Shown here: positions 32,322 through 40,513 of the stretch, piece by piece | Position numbering within the stretch: position 1 is the first letter of the stretch | Layout of the letters: each line of letters opens with the position of its first letter | Source of the DNA: CAZMPJ01 sp964568455 | GTDB lineage: Bacteria; Margulisbacteria; WOR-1; O2-12-FULL-45-9 | Direction: 5' to 3' | Assembly (NCBI GenBank): GCA_964568455.1 | Contig: CAZMPJ010000010.1 | Location: 1-64,000, forward strand | Length of the DNA: 64,000 nucleotides | Position numbers and translations under genes: made by a program | The notes under the pieces: generated by a model | The model's database searches: none | Told to the model about the DNA's origin: nothing | The model's input: only the letters and a program-made list of their open reading frames with translations

Positions 32322-33977
32322 ATGTTGGAGCCAATATTTTGTCCTAATCCTAATTGTCCTCTTAATAAAGCCAGAGATGCTGGCAACATTGTTAAATTTG
32401 GTTCTTACCAAACTAAGCAGGGTGAGCGAAATCGTTACCGTTGCAGTGAGTGTGGAGAAACATTTTCGGAGCGAGCATTAAGTGGTGACTATGGATTACA
32501 TACGGATAAAGAAAAAGTGGAGGAGGTTTTACGAGAAATTCAAAATGGAAAATCGCTTCGTCAGATCAGCCGCGAAAAAAAGATGAAGCTGGATACTGTC
32601 AGGTCCTGGCGCGATAAATTTTTAACACAAGGAGAAAGTAAGATGGTAAAAAAAGATGTTTTGGCTAAAGCAAAAGCGGATGGAATCAAGTTTGTCCTGC
32701 TCCAGTTTACGGATATTTTAGGAGCCATGAAGTGTGTCACCCTTCCGGTTACCAGATTAAAAGACGCTATGGATAAAGGAATCTGGTTTGATGGCTCATC
32801 AATTGAAGGATTTGTCAGGATTTGTGAATCTGACATGATTTTAATTCCCGATCCTGCTACTTATCAAGTGATTCCCTGGAAAGTAGAAGGTAGAAAATCT
32901 GCCCGCTTAATTTGTGATATACATACTCCGGATGGCAAGCCTTTTGAGGGAGATCCGCGTTCTATTCTTAAAAAAGCTTTAGCCGAAGCAAGCAAAATGG
33001 GCTATGTTTTTAACACTGGTCCAGAAGTTGAGTTTTATCTGTTTAAACGGGAAGAGGGCGGCAAAATTACCACTGTGCCTCATGACATTGGCGGCTATTT
33101 TGATTATCCAGCCAAAGATTTAGCTTCCGAAGTAAGGGAGGATATTGTTTTCGCCTTAGAAGCGATGGGAATGGTTTCTGAAATGTCGCATCATGAATGT
33201 GGGCCAGGGCAGCACGAAATAGACGTCAGATATTCTGATGCTCTTTCGTCAGCTGATAATACTATTACTTTAAAATACGTGATTAAATCCATTGCCAGCG
33301 AACATGGACTTTATGCTTCGTTTATGCCCAAACCTTTGTTTGGCCAAGCTGGATCAGGTATGCATGTGCACCAATCGCTATTTAGTAAAAAGGGGAAAAA
33401 TGTTTTCTTTGATAAAAAAGATAAGTATAAGCTGTCTGAAATTGCTTACCAATATTTAGCTGGCCAGCTGGCTCATGCCAAATCTTTGACCGCTATTATG
33501 GCTCCGACGGTAAACTCATATAAACGTTTAGTGTCAGGCTATGAAGCACCTGTTTATATTTGCTGGGCACAGACTAACCGTTCAGCCTTAATCAGAATTC
33601 CTAGATATTCTCCAGGAAGAGAGCAGTCAACTCGCATGGAGCTTAGGTGCCCGGATCCTTCTTGTAATCCGTATTTAGCTTTTGCTGCTATGCTTAAGAC
33701 TGGTCTTGAAGGAATTAAAAAGGGGATGAAGCCGCCTAAGCCAGTAGAAACAGATGTTTATAAATTAGGAGCTTCTCAATTAGAAGAAAAGAAGATTGAT
33801 ATGCTGCCTTTTTCTATTAAGCGTGCGATTGAATATTTAAAAGAGGATAAGTTGCTTAAAGAAGCTTTGGGTGAGCATGCTTTTCATAATTTTTATGAAG
33901 CCAAGCATAAAGAATTTGATGCTTATCGTATGCGAGTGACGCCGTGGGAATTGGATAAATATTTGGAAGCACTTTAA
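32322..33977 (+). CDS. glnA: glutamine synthetase type I with N-terminal zinc-ribbon/HTH domain
   Basis: The frame is open from 32322 through the whole synthetase (551 residues). Residues 1-106 form an IS1 InsA-like module: CPNPNC and YRCSECGETFSERA (four Cys of a zinc ribbon), then a helix-turn-helix, GKSLRQISREKKMKLDTVRSW. Residues 108-551 are a complete GSI (WFDGSSIEGF, NTGPEVEFYLF, GSGMHVHQS, VSGYEAPVYICWAQTNRSA, MELRCPDPSCNPY). An internal ATG at 32643 has AAGGAG 8 nt before it and would give an ordinary 444-residue enzyme. One gene may therefore make both a plain and a DNA-binding synthetase. Confidence 0.85.
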   Translation: MLEPIFCPNPNCPLNKARDAGNIVKFGSYQTKQGERNRYRCSECGETFSERALSGDYGLHTDKEKVEEVLREIQNGKSLRQISREKKMKLDTVRSWRDKFLTQGESKMVKKDVLAKAKADGIKFVLLQFTDILGAMKCVTLPVTRLKDAMDKGIWFDGSSIEGFVRICESDMILIPDPATYQVIPWKVEGRKSARLICDIHTPDGKPFEGDPRSILKKALAEASKMGYVFNTGPEVEFYLFKREEGGKITTVPHDIGGYFDYPAKDLASEVREDIVFALEAMGMVSEMSHHECGPGQHEIDVRYSDALSSADNTITLKYVIKSIASEHGLYASFMPKPLFGQAGSGMHVHQSLFSKKGKNVFFDKKDKYKLSEIAYQYLAGQLAHAKSLTAIMAPTVNSYKRLVSGYEAPVYICWAQTNRSALIRIPRYSPGREQSTRMELRCPDPSCNPYLAFAAMLKTGLEGIKKGMKPPKPVETDVYKLGASQLEEKKIDMLPFSIKRAIEYLKEDKLLKEALGEHAFHNFYEAKHKEFDAYRMRVTPWELDKYLEAL

Positions 33978-33989
33978 TTTAAGATTACG

Positions 33990-33998
33990 TGTTATAAT
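33990..33998 (+). promoter_or_regulatory. extended -10 promoter of the small gene at 34017
   Basis: TGT-TATAAT (TATAAT 33993-33998) with no good -35 box; AAGGAGG follows before the ATG. Confidence 0.5.
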
Positions 33999-34016
33999 AT
34001 TCAAGGAGGAAACAAA

Positions 34017-34181
34017 ATGTTAATAGAACGATCAGAATTTAAAGGCCGACCCATGTTAGTGATTAAAAATGGTGAGGAAGATAAATTTCCTTTTTCTTTT
34101 GGGTTATCCAAAGCGAAAAAGATTTTAGCTAGTATTGAAGCAATCAAACAGTTTGTGGCTGATAACGATAAAGCTAAATAA
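34017..34181 (+). CDS. small 54-residue protein of unknown function
   Basis: A short gene with its own extended -10 promoter and an excellent AAGGAGG 6 nt before the ATG. The product begins MLIERSEFKGRPMLVIKNG and continues with DKFPFSFGLSKAKKILASIEAIKQFV. It looks like a compact beta-hairpin followed by helices, with no signal or membrane segment. It lies 40 bp after glnA and ends 6 bp before the end of the convergent lipoprotein gene. I do not know the family. Confidence 0.75.
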   Translation: MLIERSEFKGRPMLVIKNGEEDKFPFSFGLSKAKKILASIEAIKQFVADNDKAK

Positions 34182-34186
34182 ACGGC

Positions 34187-35371
34187 TTAATAATTATCAA
34201 TAAAATCTCTTAGATCTCCAATTTGTGTCCAGGTACTTCCACTATCTGTGCTTTTGTAGACCCGTAGGCCGTCGGCTGCAGCGTAAACCGTAGTTGGCTC
34301 TGATGGCGCGAAGACCACATCACTGATATTAGTTGTGCCGCTGGCTTGAACCTCTGCCGTCAGGACCGCCGTCCAAGTCTGCATACCATCTGAAGTTTTG
34401 TAAAGGACATTTGTATGAGAAAACAGCACTAGATTGGGGTCAGCTGGAGAAATTTCAATGGCTTTGCCGCCATAGAAACTAATATTTGTCCAGCTGGTGC
34501 CTTCGTTAGTAGTTTTATGCATATTCATGGAGTCTCTGGCCATAATATAAATAATGTTTTTGTCTGATGGCGCGACTTCGAAGGGGTCGATGTGAATATC
34601 AGGCGTATTTACGGTTGTCCAGGTTTGGCCTTGGTCGGGGCTTTTCTTTAGACCGATGGCTTCGGAGGTATTGGTGAAGTTTGTGCCTACCAGATAAACA
34701 TTATCTGAATCCCAGACAATAATTTTTCTAAACCCATTGGTTTCGGCTGGAGAAGCCAGGTTTAAATTGCTCCAACTCTCTGCACTGTTAGTGCTTTTAT
34801 AAATCGCGCCTGAACTGCCAGCTACGTCTGTATCTACACAAAGGCCCACATATAAAGTGTTGGGATTTCCGGAATCAAGACTAATGCTTCTAGACATGTA
34901 CTCGGCGGGGAAACCACTGACCTTACGTGACCAGGTTGCTCCTCCGTCAATGCTTTTGTAAACACCGCTGGCTTGATGGCCTGGTACAGTAGCAACATAA
35001 AGGATGTTGTTATTTGTTGGGTGGATAATTGTCTCATATATTTCCGGATAAGAATTATTAGACTGAATTAGGCCTGCTCTCAACCAGGTCCAATTTGTGC
35101 CGCCATCAACACTTTTAAAAATTCCATTGCCCTCAGAACCTAAAAATATTACTTCTGGGCTAATATAAGAAACGGCTAATGATCTAAAAACTTGATCATT
35201 GTCATTAGGGCTAGTCCCTACATCTGGTCCACTAATTGGTGCTTGGGTGGTAGTGGTGGTGCTTGCGCCGAGCGTAGTCGAAGTAGTTGAGCTTGTGCCG
35301 CTTTGACCACAAGAATAGAGAATAGCTGCAAAAACCAAAAGAACGCTAATAATCAGTACTCTTCTTAGCAC
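34187..35371 (-). CDS. lipoprotein with seven Asp-box repeats, beta-propeller type
   Basis: Signal peptide MLRRVLIISVLLVFAAILYSC with lipid-anchor Cys at about 21, then a Thr/Ser linker (STTLGASTTTTT) and about 340 residues with at least seven Asp-box-like motifs: VDGGTNW, IDGGATW, TNSAESW, PDQGQTW, TNEGTSW, SDGMQTW and TDSGSTW. This pattern is found in sialidase, VPS10 and YCF48/Hcf136-like propellers. No sialidase active-site motif was seen, so it may be a binding or assembly protein. GTG start at 35371, 6 nt after a TGT-TATAAT box (leaderless). Confidence 0.85.
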   Translation of the reverse strand: MLRRVLIISVLLVFAAILYSCGQSGTSSTTSTTLGASTTTTTQAPISGPDVGTSPNDNDQVFRSLAVSYISPEVIFLGSEGNGIFKSVDGGTNWTWLRAGLIQSNNSYPEIYETIIHPTNNNILYVATVPGHQASGVYKSIDGGATWSRKVSGFPAEYMSRSISLDSGNPNTLYVGLCVDTDVAGSSGAIYKSTNSAESWSNLNLASPAETNGFRKIIVWDSDNVYLVGTNFTNTSEAIGLKKSPDQGQTWTTVNTPDIHIDPFEVAPSDKNIIYIMARDSMNMHKTTNEGTSWTNISFYGGKAIEISPADPNLVLFSHTNVLYKTSDGMQTWTAVLTAEVQASGTTNISDVVFAPSEPTTVYAAADGLRVYKSTDSGSTWTQIGDLRDFIDNY

Positions 35372-35377
35372 CCTTTT

Positions 35378-35386
35378 ATTATAACA
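35378..35386 (-). promoter_or_regulatory. extended -10 promoter of the Asp-box lipoprotein
   Basis: On the minus strand TGT-TATAAT (TATAAT 35383-35378), ending 6 nt before the GTG at 35371. Confidence 0.55.
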
Positions 35387-35430
35387 GTTTTTTCTTGAGT
35401 TAAATAATTATTTTTTGCAATAAACAACAA

Positions 35431-35462
35431 AAAAGCTCCCAGAAAGAATCCGGGAGCTTTTC
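35431..35462 (-). terminator. intrinsic terminator after gdhA
   Basis: AAAAGCTCCC and GGGAGCTTTT are separated by an 11-nt loop. A-rich and T-rich flanks make it usable from both strands. It lies 30 bp beyond the gdhA stop. Confidence 0.75.
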
Positions 35463-35491
35463 GTTATTAATTATCAGTTACAGGTTATAAG

Positions 35492-36823
35492 TTAAACTAT
35501 TCCCTGTGCGAACATTGCCCTAGCTACTTTTTCAAACCCAGCAATATTGGCGCCAATAACTAGGTTACCTGGTTGGCCATATTCTTCTGCAGCGCGTTTA
35601 CATTCTCTATAAATATGCTGCATGATCATTTCATCCAGCAGTTTGTCTGTCTTTTCAAAACTCCAGGATATTCTCTGGCTGTTTTGAGCCATTTCAAGAC
35701 CAGATACTGCTACGCCACCAGCATTGGCAGCTTTAGCCGGACCAAAAGCAACTTTGTTCTTTAAGAAAACTTTGATTGCTCCTGGAGTTGAAGGCATGTT
35801 AGCACCTTCAGCTACTGCCCAAACACCGTTTTCAACTAATTTCTTAGCTGCTTTTTCATCCAACTCGTTTTGGGTAGCGTTGGGGAGGGCGATATCACAT
35901 TTTACATTCCAAATCCCAGCACAACCTTCAGTGTAGGTTGCATCAGGACGATGTTTAATGTATTCTTTGATCCTTTTTCTTTCAACTTCTTTAAGTTGTT
36001 TGACAATTTTTAAGTCGATTCCGTCTTTGTCATGGATATAACCACCAGAATCGCTCATTGCCACAACTTTGGCGCCTAGTTCTTGGCATTTCTGGGCAGC
36101 ATAAATAGAAACGTTACCAGAACCAGAAGTAACAACGGTTGCATCTTTAATATTTTTGCCTGCATCTTTTAACATTTGCAGTACAAAGTAAATTAAGCCG
36201 TAACCAGTAGCTTCTGTTCTAACTAAGCTTCCGCCCCAATCAAGTCCTTTACCGGTTAAAATTCCAGTAAATTCGTTTCTGATCTTTTTATACATACCAA
36301 ACATATAGCCGATTTCTCTTCCACCAACTCCAATGTCGCCAGCTGGCACGTCAGTGTCTGGGCCAATGTGTCGGCACAGCTCGGACATAAAGCTTTGGCA
36401 AAATTTCATAACTTCGGCATCAGATTTTCCTTTAGGATCAAAATCTGATCCACCTTTACCGCCGCCCATGGCTAGTCCGGTTAAGGAGTTCTTAAGGATC
36501 TGTTCAAACCCTAAGAATTTTATGATTCCAGGATAAACGGAAGGGTGGAAGCGTAAGCCACCTTTATAAGGGCCTAGCGCGCTGTTAAACTCAAACCTCA
36601 TACCTCGATTTACTTGGACCACTCCCTTATCATCGATCCAGGGAACTCGAAACAAGATTTGTCTTTCTGGTTCAACCAGTCTTTCAACAATCTTTGCTTC
36701 TTTATATTCTGGATGTTTTTCGAGCACGGGAGCAATAGATTCCAGAACTTCTTCTACTGCTTGGTGAAATTCGGGTTCAGCTGGGTTTCTTTTTTTCACC
36801 TGTTCAAGTATCTTCTTCATCAT
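35492..36823 (-). CDS. gdhA: glutamate dehydrogenase (NADP-type, hexameric)
   Basis: A 443-residue family I GDH: FRVPWIDDKG, NRGMRFEFNSALGPYKGGLRFHPSV, ALGGGKGGSDFDPKGKS (reads LAMGGGKGGSDFDPKG, catalytic Lys), DVPAGDIGVGGREIGYMFG, VTSGSGNVSIYAAQK, and ALPNATQNELDEKAA. It aminates 2-oxoglutarate with ammonia, a low-affinity route parallel to the GS-GOGAT genes nearby. AGGAAAAG-type site before the ATG. The promoter (TTGACA-N17-TAAAGT) faces nrpR, with a perfect palindrome between the genes. Confidence 0.95.
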   Translation of the reverse strand: MMKKILEQVKKRNPAEPEFHQAVEEVLESIAPVLEKHPEYKEAKIVERLVEPERQILFRVPWIDDKGVVQVNRGMRFEFNSALGPYKGGLRFHPSVYPGIIKFLGFEQILKNSLTGLAMGGGKGGSDFDPKGKSDAEVMKFCQSFMSELCRHIGPDTDVPAGDIGVGGREIGYMFGMYKKIRNEFTGILTGKGLDWGGSLVRTEATGYGLIYFVLQMLKDAGKNIKDATVVTSGSGNVSIYAAQKCQELGAKVVAMSDSGGYIHDKDGIDLKIVKQLKEVERKRIKEYIKHRPDATYTEGCAGIWNVKCDIALPNATQNELDEKAAKKLVENGVWAVAEGANMPSTPGAIKVFLKNKVAFGPAKAANAGGVAVSGLEMAQNSQRISWSFEKTDKLLDEMIMQHIYRECKRAAEEYGQPGNLVIGANIAGFEKVARAMFAQGIV

Positions 36824-36869
36824 CTTTCTTTTCCTCCTTTTTTTATTACCCCGAGCTATGTCGAGGGGT

Positions 36870-36889
36870 TATGGCAATCTATTGCCATA
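36870..36889. promoter_or_regulatory. palindromic operator between gdhA and nrpR
   Basis: TATGGCAAT-CT-ATTGCCATA is a perfect 9+2+9 inverted repeat. It overlaps the nrpR -35 box and lies in the 5' leader of gdhA. Its position suits a repressor acting on both genes, NrpR being the obvious candidate; that link is inference. Confidence 0.55.
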
Positions 36890-36936
36890 AGTTTCAAGGT
36901 GCGGTATACTTTATAGGAAAAGAGGGGGGTTGTCAA
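36882..36936. promoter_or_regulatory. divergent promoters of nrpR and gdhA
   Basis: Plus (nrpR): TTGCCA (36882-36887), 17 nt, TATACT (36905-36910). Minus (gdhA): TTGACA (36936-36931), 17 nt, TAAAGT (36913-36908). The -10 boxes overlap. Confidence 0.65.
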
Positions 36937-36945
36937 GTACTAACC

Positions 36946-37893
36946 ATGCAAAATGATAGAAAATTATATTCAATCTTAAAAATTGTATCTGAATCACAAG
37001 GCCCGATTGATTCAAAAGAAATTGCTTTACGTCTAAGGGAGCTTGGAATCAATATCTCTGCTCGCACAGTGCGTTATCATTTAAAAAATTTAGATCAAGA
37101 AAATTTAACTGAAGTTAAATGGCGCGAAGGAAGAACCATTACCAAAAAAGGTCGAGAAGAACTGGATAATGCGGGAATTTCTGACAAGATTGGTTTAGTT
37201 AGCGCCAACATTGAAGAACTTTCTTACACGGTTGATTTTGATCTGGCAAAAAGGTCGGGCAAGGTAGTTTTAAATATTTCTCTTTTTCATAAAAGCGAAT
37301 TTAAAAAAGCGCTTAGGATTATGCAGGAAGTTTTTAAAAGTAAATTAACCATGGGCTCAAAAGTTTTAGTGGAAGACTATGGTAAAGGTAAAATAGCTTT
37401 TGGTACTTTATGTGCAGTTAATTTAAATGCTATTTGGATCAAACATGGCATCCCGGTTGAATCTCGCTTTGGTGGCGTGCTTCAGATAAAAGATGGGAAA
37501 CCTTTAAGATTTACTGAGCTAGTTGGTTATGCCAGCTCCACTCTTGATCCGCATGAGATTTTTATCCGTAGCAAAATGACTAGTGTCAGGGAGGCAGCTA
37601 AGGGGAACGGTAAAATTCTAGTTGGCTTGCGCGAAATTCCGGCAGCTTCCAAAAAACTTGCCTTGGAAATAATGGAAGAGGCAGACCAGGCTGGGATTGG
37701 CAAGGCCATTCATATTGGCAATAATGGCAGCTTAGTTATGGGTATGCCGGTTGGCGTGGGCCGGGTTGGCGTAGTTATTCCTGGAGGATTAAATGCGGTG
37801 GCGGCCTGTGAGGAGTGGGGGATTGAGACCGAAAGTAAAGCCTTATCAGCCTTGGTTGATTACGATCGCTTGATTGATTTTGATAAGTTATAA
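36946..37893 (+). CDS. nrpR: NrpR-type nitrogen repressor
   Basis: The start at 36946 (MQNDRKLYSILKIV) is chosen because a promoter with its -10 at 36905 lies just upstream and the winged helix begins directly. Residues 1-75 are a winged helix-turn-helix (ISARTVRYHLKNLDQENLTE). The rest is one NrpR effector domain (DUF128; GLVSANIEELSYTVDFD, GTLCAVNLNAIWIKHGIPVESRFGGVLQ, VGMPVGVGRVGVVIPGGLNAVAACEEWGI). NrpR was described as the 2-oxoglutarate-responsive nitrogen repressor of methanogens. Its position among gdhA, glnA and amt fits the same role. 315 residues. Confidence 0.88.
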   Translation: MQNDRKLYSILKIVSESQGPIDSKEIALRLRELGINISARTVRYHLKNLDQENLTEVKWREGRTITKKGREELDNAGISDKIGLVSANIEELSYTVDFDLAKRSGKVVLNISLFHKSEFKKALRIMQEVFKSKLTMGSKVLVEDYGKGKIAFGTLCAVNLNAIWIKHGIPVESRFGGVLQIKDGKPLRFTELVGYASSTLDPHEIFIRSKMTSVREAAKGNGKILVGLREIPAASKKLALEIMEEADQAGIGKAIHIGNNGSLVMGMPVGVGRVGVVIPGGLNAVAACEEWGIETESKALSALVDYDRLIDFDKL

Positions 37894-37946
37894 TAATATA
37901 ATGTAAGTAACCCATAGGTGTCGAAGCCTTTTTATAGGAGGCATCT

Positions 37947-40481
37947 ATGGCAATTTTTGATAAAACTACTAGCGGTCTTCCGGGCTTAGACAAAATTTTA
38001 CATAACCTGCGTTTGGGAGACAATGTTGTTTTTCAGGTAGACAGCATTGAAAACTACCAACATTTTGTAAGGCCATTTATAAATCAGGCTTTAAAAAACA
38101 ATAAAAATTTAGTCTATATCCGCTTTGCTAAGCATCCTCCTTTAATTGAGAAGCAAGATCAAGTTAAGCTTTATAAATTGGATGCGAGCCAGGGATTTGA
38201 ATCCTTTACCAAAAAAATTCACGAAATAGTAACAAAAGAGGGTAAGGGTGCTTTTTATATATTTGACTGTTTATCTGACTTGCTTTCTGCCTGGGCCACC
38301 GATCTTATGATTAGCAACTTTTTTATGGTTACCTGTCCCTACTTGTTTAAGCTGGAAACCGTGGCTTATTTTGCCTTAATGCGGGACAACCATTCTTTTA
38401 AAACTATTGCCAGAATACGCGAGACCACCCAGCTTTTGCTGGATGTATATAATTTTGAAAACAAATATTATTTACATGCTTTGAAAGTATGGAAAAGGCA
38501 TTCGCCTACCATGTTTCTTCCTCATGTTGAAGAAGAACAAAAGTTTATACCGATTATTAACAGTGCTGAAGCAGCCCGGTTGTTTTCTTTCTTATCTGTT
38601 AAAGGGGCAGAGAGTGTGGAGAGAAACCTTGATTATTGGGATAAGCTTTTTATCCAGGCAGAAGATTTGCTAGCTTCGGCTGACAATAAACAAATGCTGG
38701 AAAAACTGGTAAGTATTATGCTGGCTAAAGAAAAACGCATGGTTGATTTGATTGACCGCTATTTTAATTTAGAAGATTTAATAAAAATTAAAAGCCGCAT
38801 GATTGGCACTGGTTTTATTGGTGGAAAAACCCTAGGAATGCTCCTGGCCAGAAAAATACTTGATAAATGGAAGCATTTACTTGAGCCGCATGACTCTTTT
38901 TATATTGGTTCAGATGTGTTTTATGCTTATATTGTAGAAAATGGCTGGTGGGAGCTATGGCTGGAACAGAAGACTGAAAAAGGGTTCTTTAGTAAAGCTA
39001 AGGAGCTTAAAGAAAAACTGTTAAATGGTAAATTTCCTGAGGAAATCACAGAGAAATTTCAACAAATGATTGAATACTTTGGTCAGTCCCCGATTATTGT
39101 GCGCTCATCCAGTTTACTGGAAGATAGTTTTGGTAATGCTTTTGCGGGTAAATATGAAAGTTTGTTTTGTGTTAATCAAGGTTCTCCAGAAGAAAGGTAT
39201 GAACAATTTGAAAATACTGTGCGCCGAATTTTTGCTAGTACGATGGATGAAGAAGCGTTGAATTACCGCTTGCAGCGAGGCCTGGCAGGAAAAGATGAGC
39301 AAATGGCGCTTTTAGTGCAAAGAGTTTCTGGCAGCTACCATAAAAAGTATTTTTTCCCTTATATTGCGGGGGTTGGGTTTTCTTATAACACTTTTGTCTG
39401 GGATGAGGGCATGGATCCCAAAGCCGGTATGTTGCGCTTGGTTTTTGGCTTGGGAACCAGGGCGGTTAATCGCTCAGAAGGCGATTACCCGGCGATTGTG
39501 GCACTGGATGCCCCCTTAAAAAGGCCTTATGCTGGCACGGATAATTTAAAAAGATTTTCCCAACATGAGGTTGATGCGCTTGATATTGAGAAAAACCTGT
39601 TAAAAACTATTTCCTTAGAGGATTTTATTAAAGAAGAGTCGGTGGATTTGCAAATGGTTGGAAAAAGAGACTTTCAGGCCGAAGAAAAGTTAAAAAAACT
39701 AGGTTCTGACCAACCGGTTTGGATTCTTACTTTTGAAAAATTATTGTCTCAAACCAATTTTGCTAAAGACATGAGAAAGATGTTTGAAATATTGAACCAG
39801 GCTTATGATTATCCGGTAGATGTGGAATTTACTTTAAATTTTTCGGCTGACCATAAAATGCAGATAAATTTAGTGCAGTGCCGGCCGCTTCAAACTCGAG
39901 GTATTGTTGGCCAAGTAAATATTCCCACAAATATTTCAAAAGATAAGCTTTTGTTTAGCTCAAAAGGTAATTTTATGGGTGGCAACGTTTCGCTTGAACT
40001 TAAAAGGCTGGTTTTGGTTGATCCAAAAACTTATGGCGACTTATTAATTAAAGAAAAATATGAATTGGCCCGGATGATTGGCAGCTTAAATAATAATATT
40101 CCTACTTTATTAATTGGGCCAGGGCGGTGGGGAACTCGTGACCCTTCTTTGGGGGTTCCGGTTAAGTTTGCAGAAATCAGCAAGGTTAAAGCCTTGGTTG
40201 AAATTGATGATCCAGAAAGAGGCTTTAGTCCAGAGCTTTCTTTTGGCTCCCATTTCTTTTTGGATCTGGTGGAAGCAGACGTATTTTATGCAGCTTTATT
40301 TATGGACAACAAAGGAAATTATTTTAATCATCAATGGATTGCGGCGCAAGAAAACAATTTGGAAAACCTGCTTCCCGAGGCTAAAAAATATTCAAATAAC
40401 CTTAAAATTATTGAATTCAAGCAAAAGCCATTAAAACTGCTCTCTGATATTACCTCGCAGCGAGTAGTTTGTTTGACATAA
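37947..40481 (+). CDS. degenerate KaiC-like domain fused to PPDK-type ATP-grasp domain
   Basis: An 844-residue protein. Residues 1-185 resemble KaiC/RecA-type domains (TSGLPGLDKILHNLRLGDNVVF), but the Walker A loop is replaced by QVDSIENYQH. Residues about 275-650 are a PEP synthase/PPDK ATP-binding domain (GFIGGKTLGMLLARK, IIVRSSSLLEDSFGNAFAGKYES, YPVDVEFTL, LVQCRPLQTRG). The usual phospho-His and PEP barrel domains are absent; instead about 190 residues with LLIGPGRWGTRDPSLGVPV follow. A phosphotransfer or regulatory role is possible; a full dikinase is not. AGGAGG precedes the ATG. It sits between two nitrogen regulators. Confidence 0.8.
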   Translation: MAIFDKTTSGLPGLDKILHNLRLGDNVVFQVDSIENYQHFVRPFINQALKNNKNLVYIRFAKHPPLIEKQDQVKLYKLDASQGFESFTKKIHEIVTKEGKGAFYIFDCLSDLLSAWATDLMISNFFMVTCPYLFKLETVAYFALMRDNHSFKTIARIRETTQLLLDVYNFENKYYLHALKVWKRHSPTMFLPHVEEEQKFIPIINSAEAARLFSFLSVKGAESVERNLDYWDKLFIQAEDLLASADNKQMLEKLVSIMLAKEKRMVDLIDRYFNLEDLIKIKSRMIGTGFIGGKTLGMLLARKILDKWKHLLEPHDSFYIGSDVFYAYIVENGWWELWLEQKTEKGFFSKAKELKEKLLNGKFPEEITEKFQQMIEYFGQSPIIVRSSSLLEDSFGNAFAGKYESLFCVNQGSPEERYEQFENTVRRIFASTMDEEALNYRLQRGLAGKDEQMALLVQRVSGSYHKKYFFPYIAGVGFSYNTFVWDEGMDPKAGMLRLVFGLGTRAVNRSEGDYPAIVALDAPLKRPYAGTDNLKRFSQHEVDALDIEKNLLKTISLEDFIKEESVDLQMVGKRDFQAEEKLKKLGSDQPVWILTFEKLLSQTNFAKDMRKMFEILNQAYDYPVDVEFTLNFSADHKMQINLVQCRPLQTRGIVGQVNIPTNISKDKLLFSSKGNFMGGNVSLELKRLVLVDPKTYGDLLIKEKYELARMIGSLNNNIPTLLIGPGRWGTRDPSLGVPVKFAEISKVKALVEIDDPERGFSPELSFGSHFFLDLVEADVFYAALFMDNKGNYFNHQWIAAQENNLENLLPEAKKYSNNLKIIEFKQKPLKLLSDITSQRVVCLT

Positions 40482-40502
40482 TCTACAAAATTGTAGTACA
40501 AT
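40473..40502 (+). promoter_or_regulatory. sigma70 promoter of the sigma54-activator gene
   Basis: TTGACA (40473-40478), 18 nt, TACAAT (40497-40502), ending 10 nt before the ATG at 40513. One palindrome lies in the spacer and a second covers the -10 edge and start codon. Confidence 0.65.
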
Positions 40503-40513
40503 ACAAAATTGTA
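40484..40513 (+). promoter_or_regulatory. two TACAAAATTGTA palindromes, autoregulatory operators
   Basis: Perfect 12-bp palindromes at 40484-40495 and 40502-40513, centres 18 bp apart, both overlapping the promoter. The same motif lies upstream of the sigma54 promoters of torF-amt-glnK and glnA. Binding here would block the promoter, so negative autoregulation by the encoded activator is inferred. Confidence 0.65.

Noticed and set aside
32322..32642. Zinc-ribbon/HTH segment as a separate IS1-type transposase gene fragment
   Set aside because: There is no stop codon before glnA, no transposase catalytic domain and no terminal inverted repeats, so a fusion or dual-start gene explains it better.
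34017..34181. Region between glnA and the Asp-box lipoprotein as empty intergenic space
   Set aside because: It holds a 54-codon gene with an extended -10 box and AAGGAGG.
36870..36889. gdhA-nrpR palindrome as a third sigma54 promoter
   Set aside because: It contains TGGCAAT...ATTGCCA, but GG and GC are only 9 nt apart, not 10, and clear sigma70 promoters already serve both genes.
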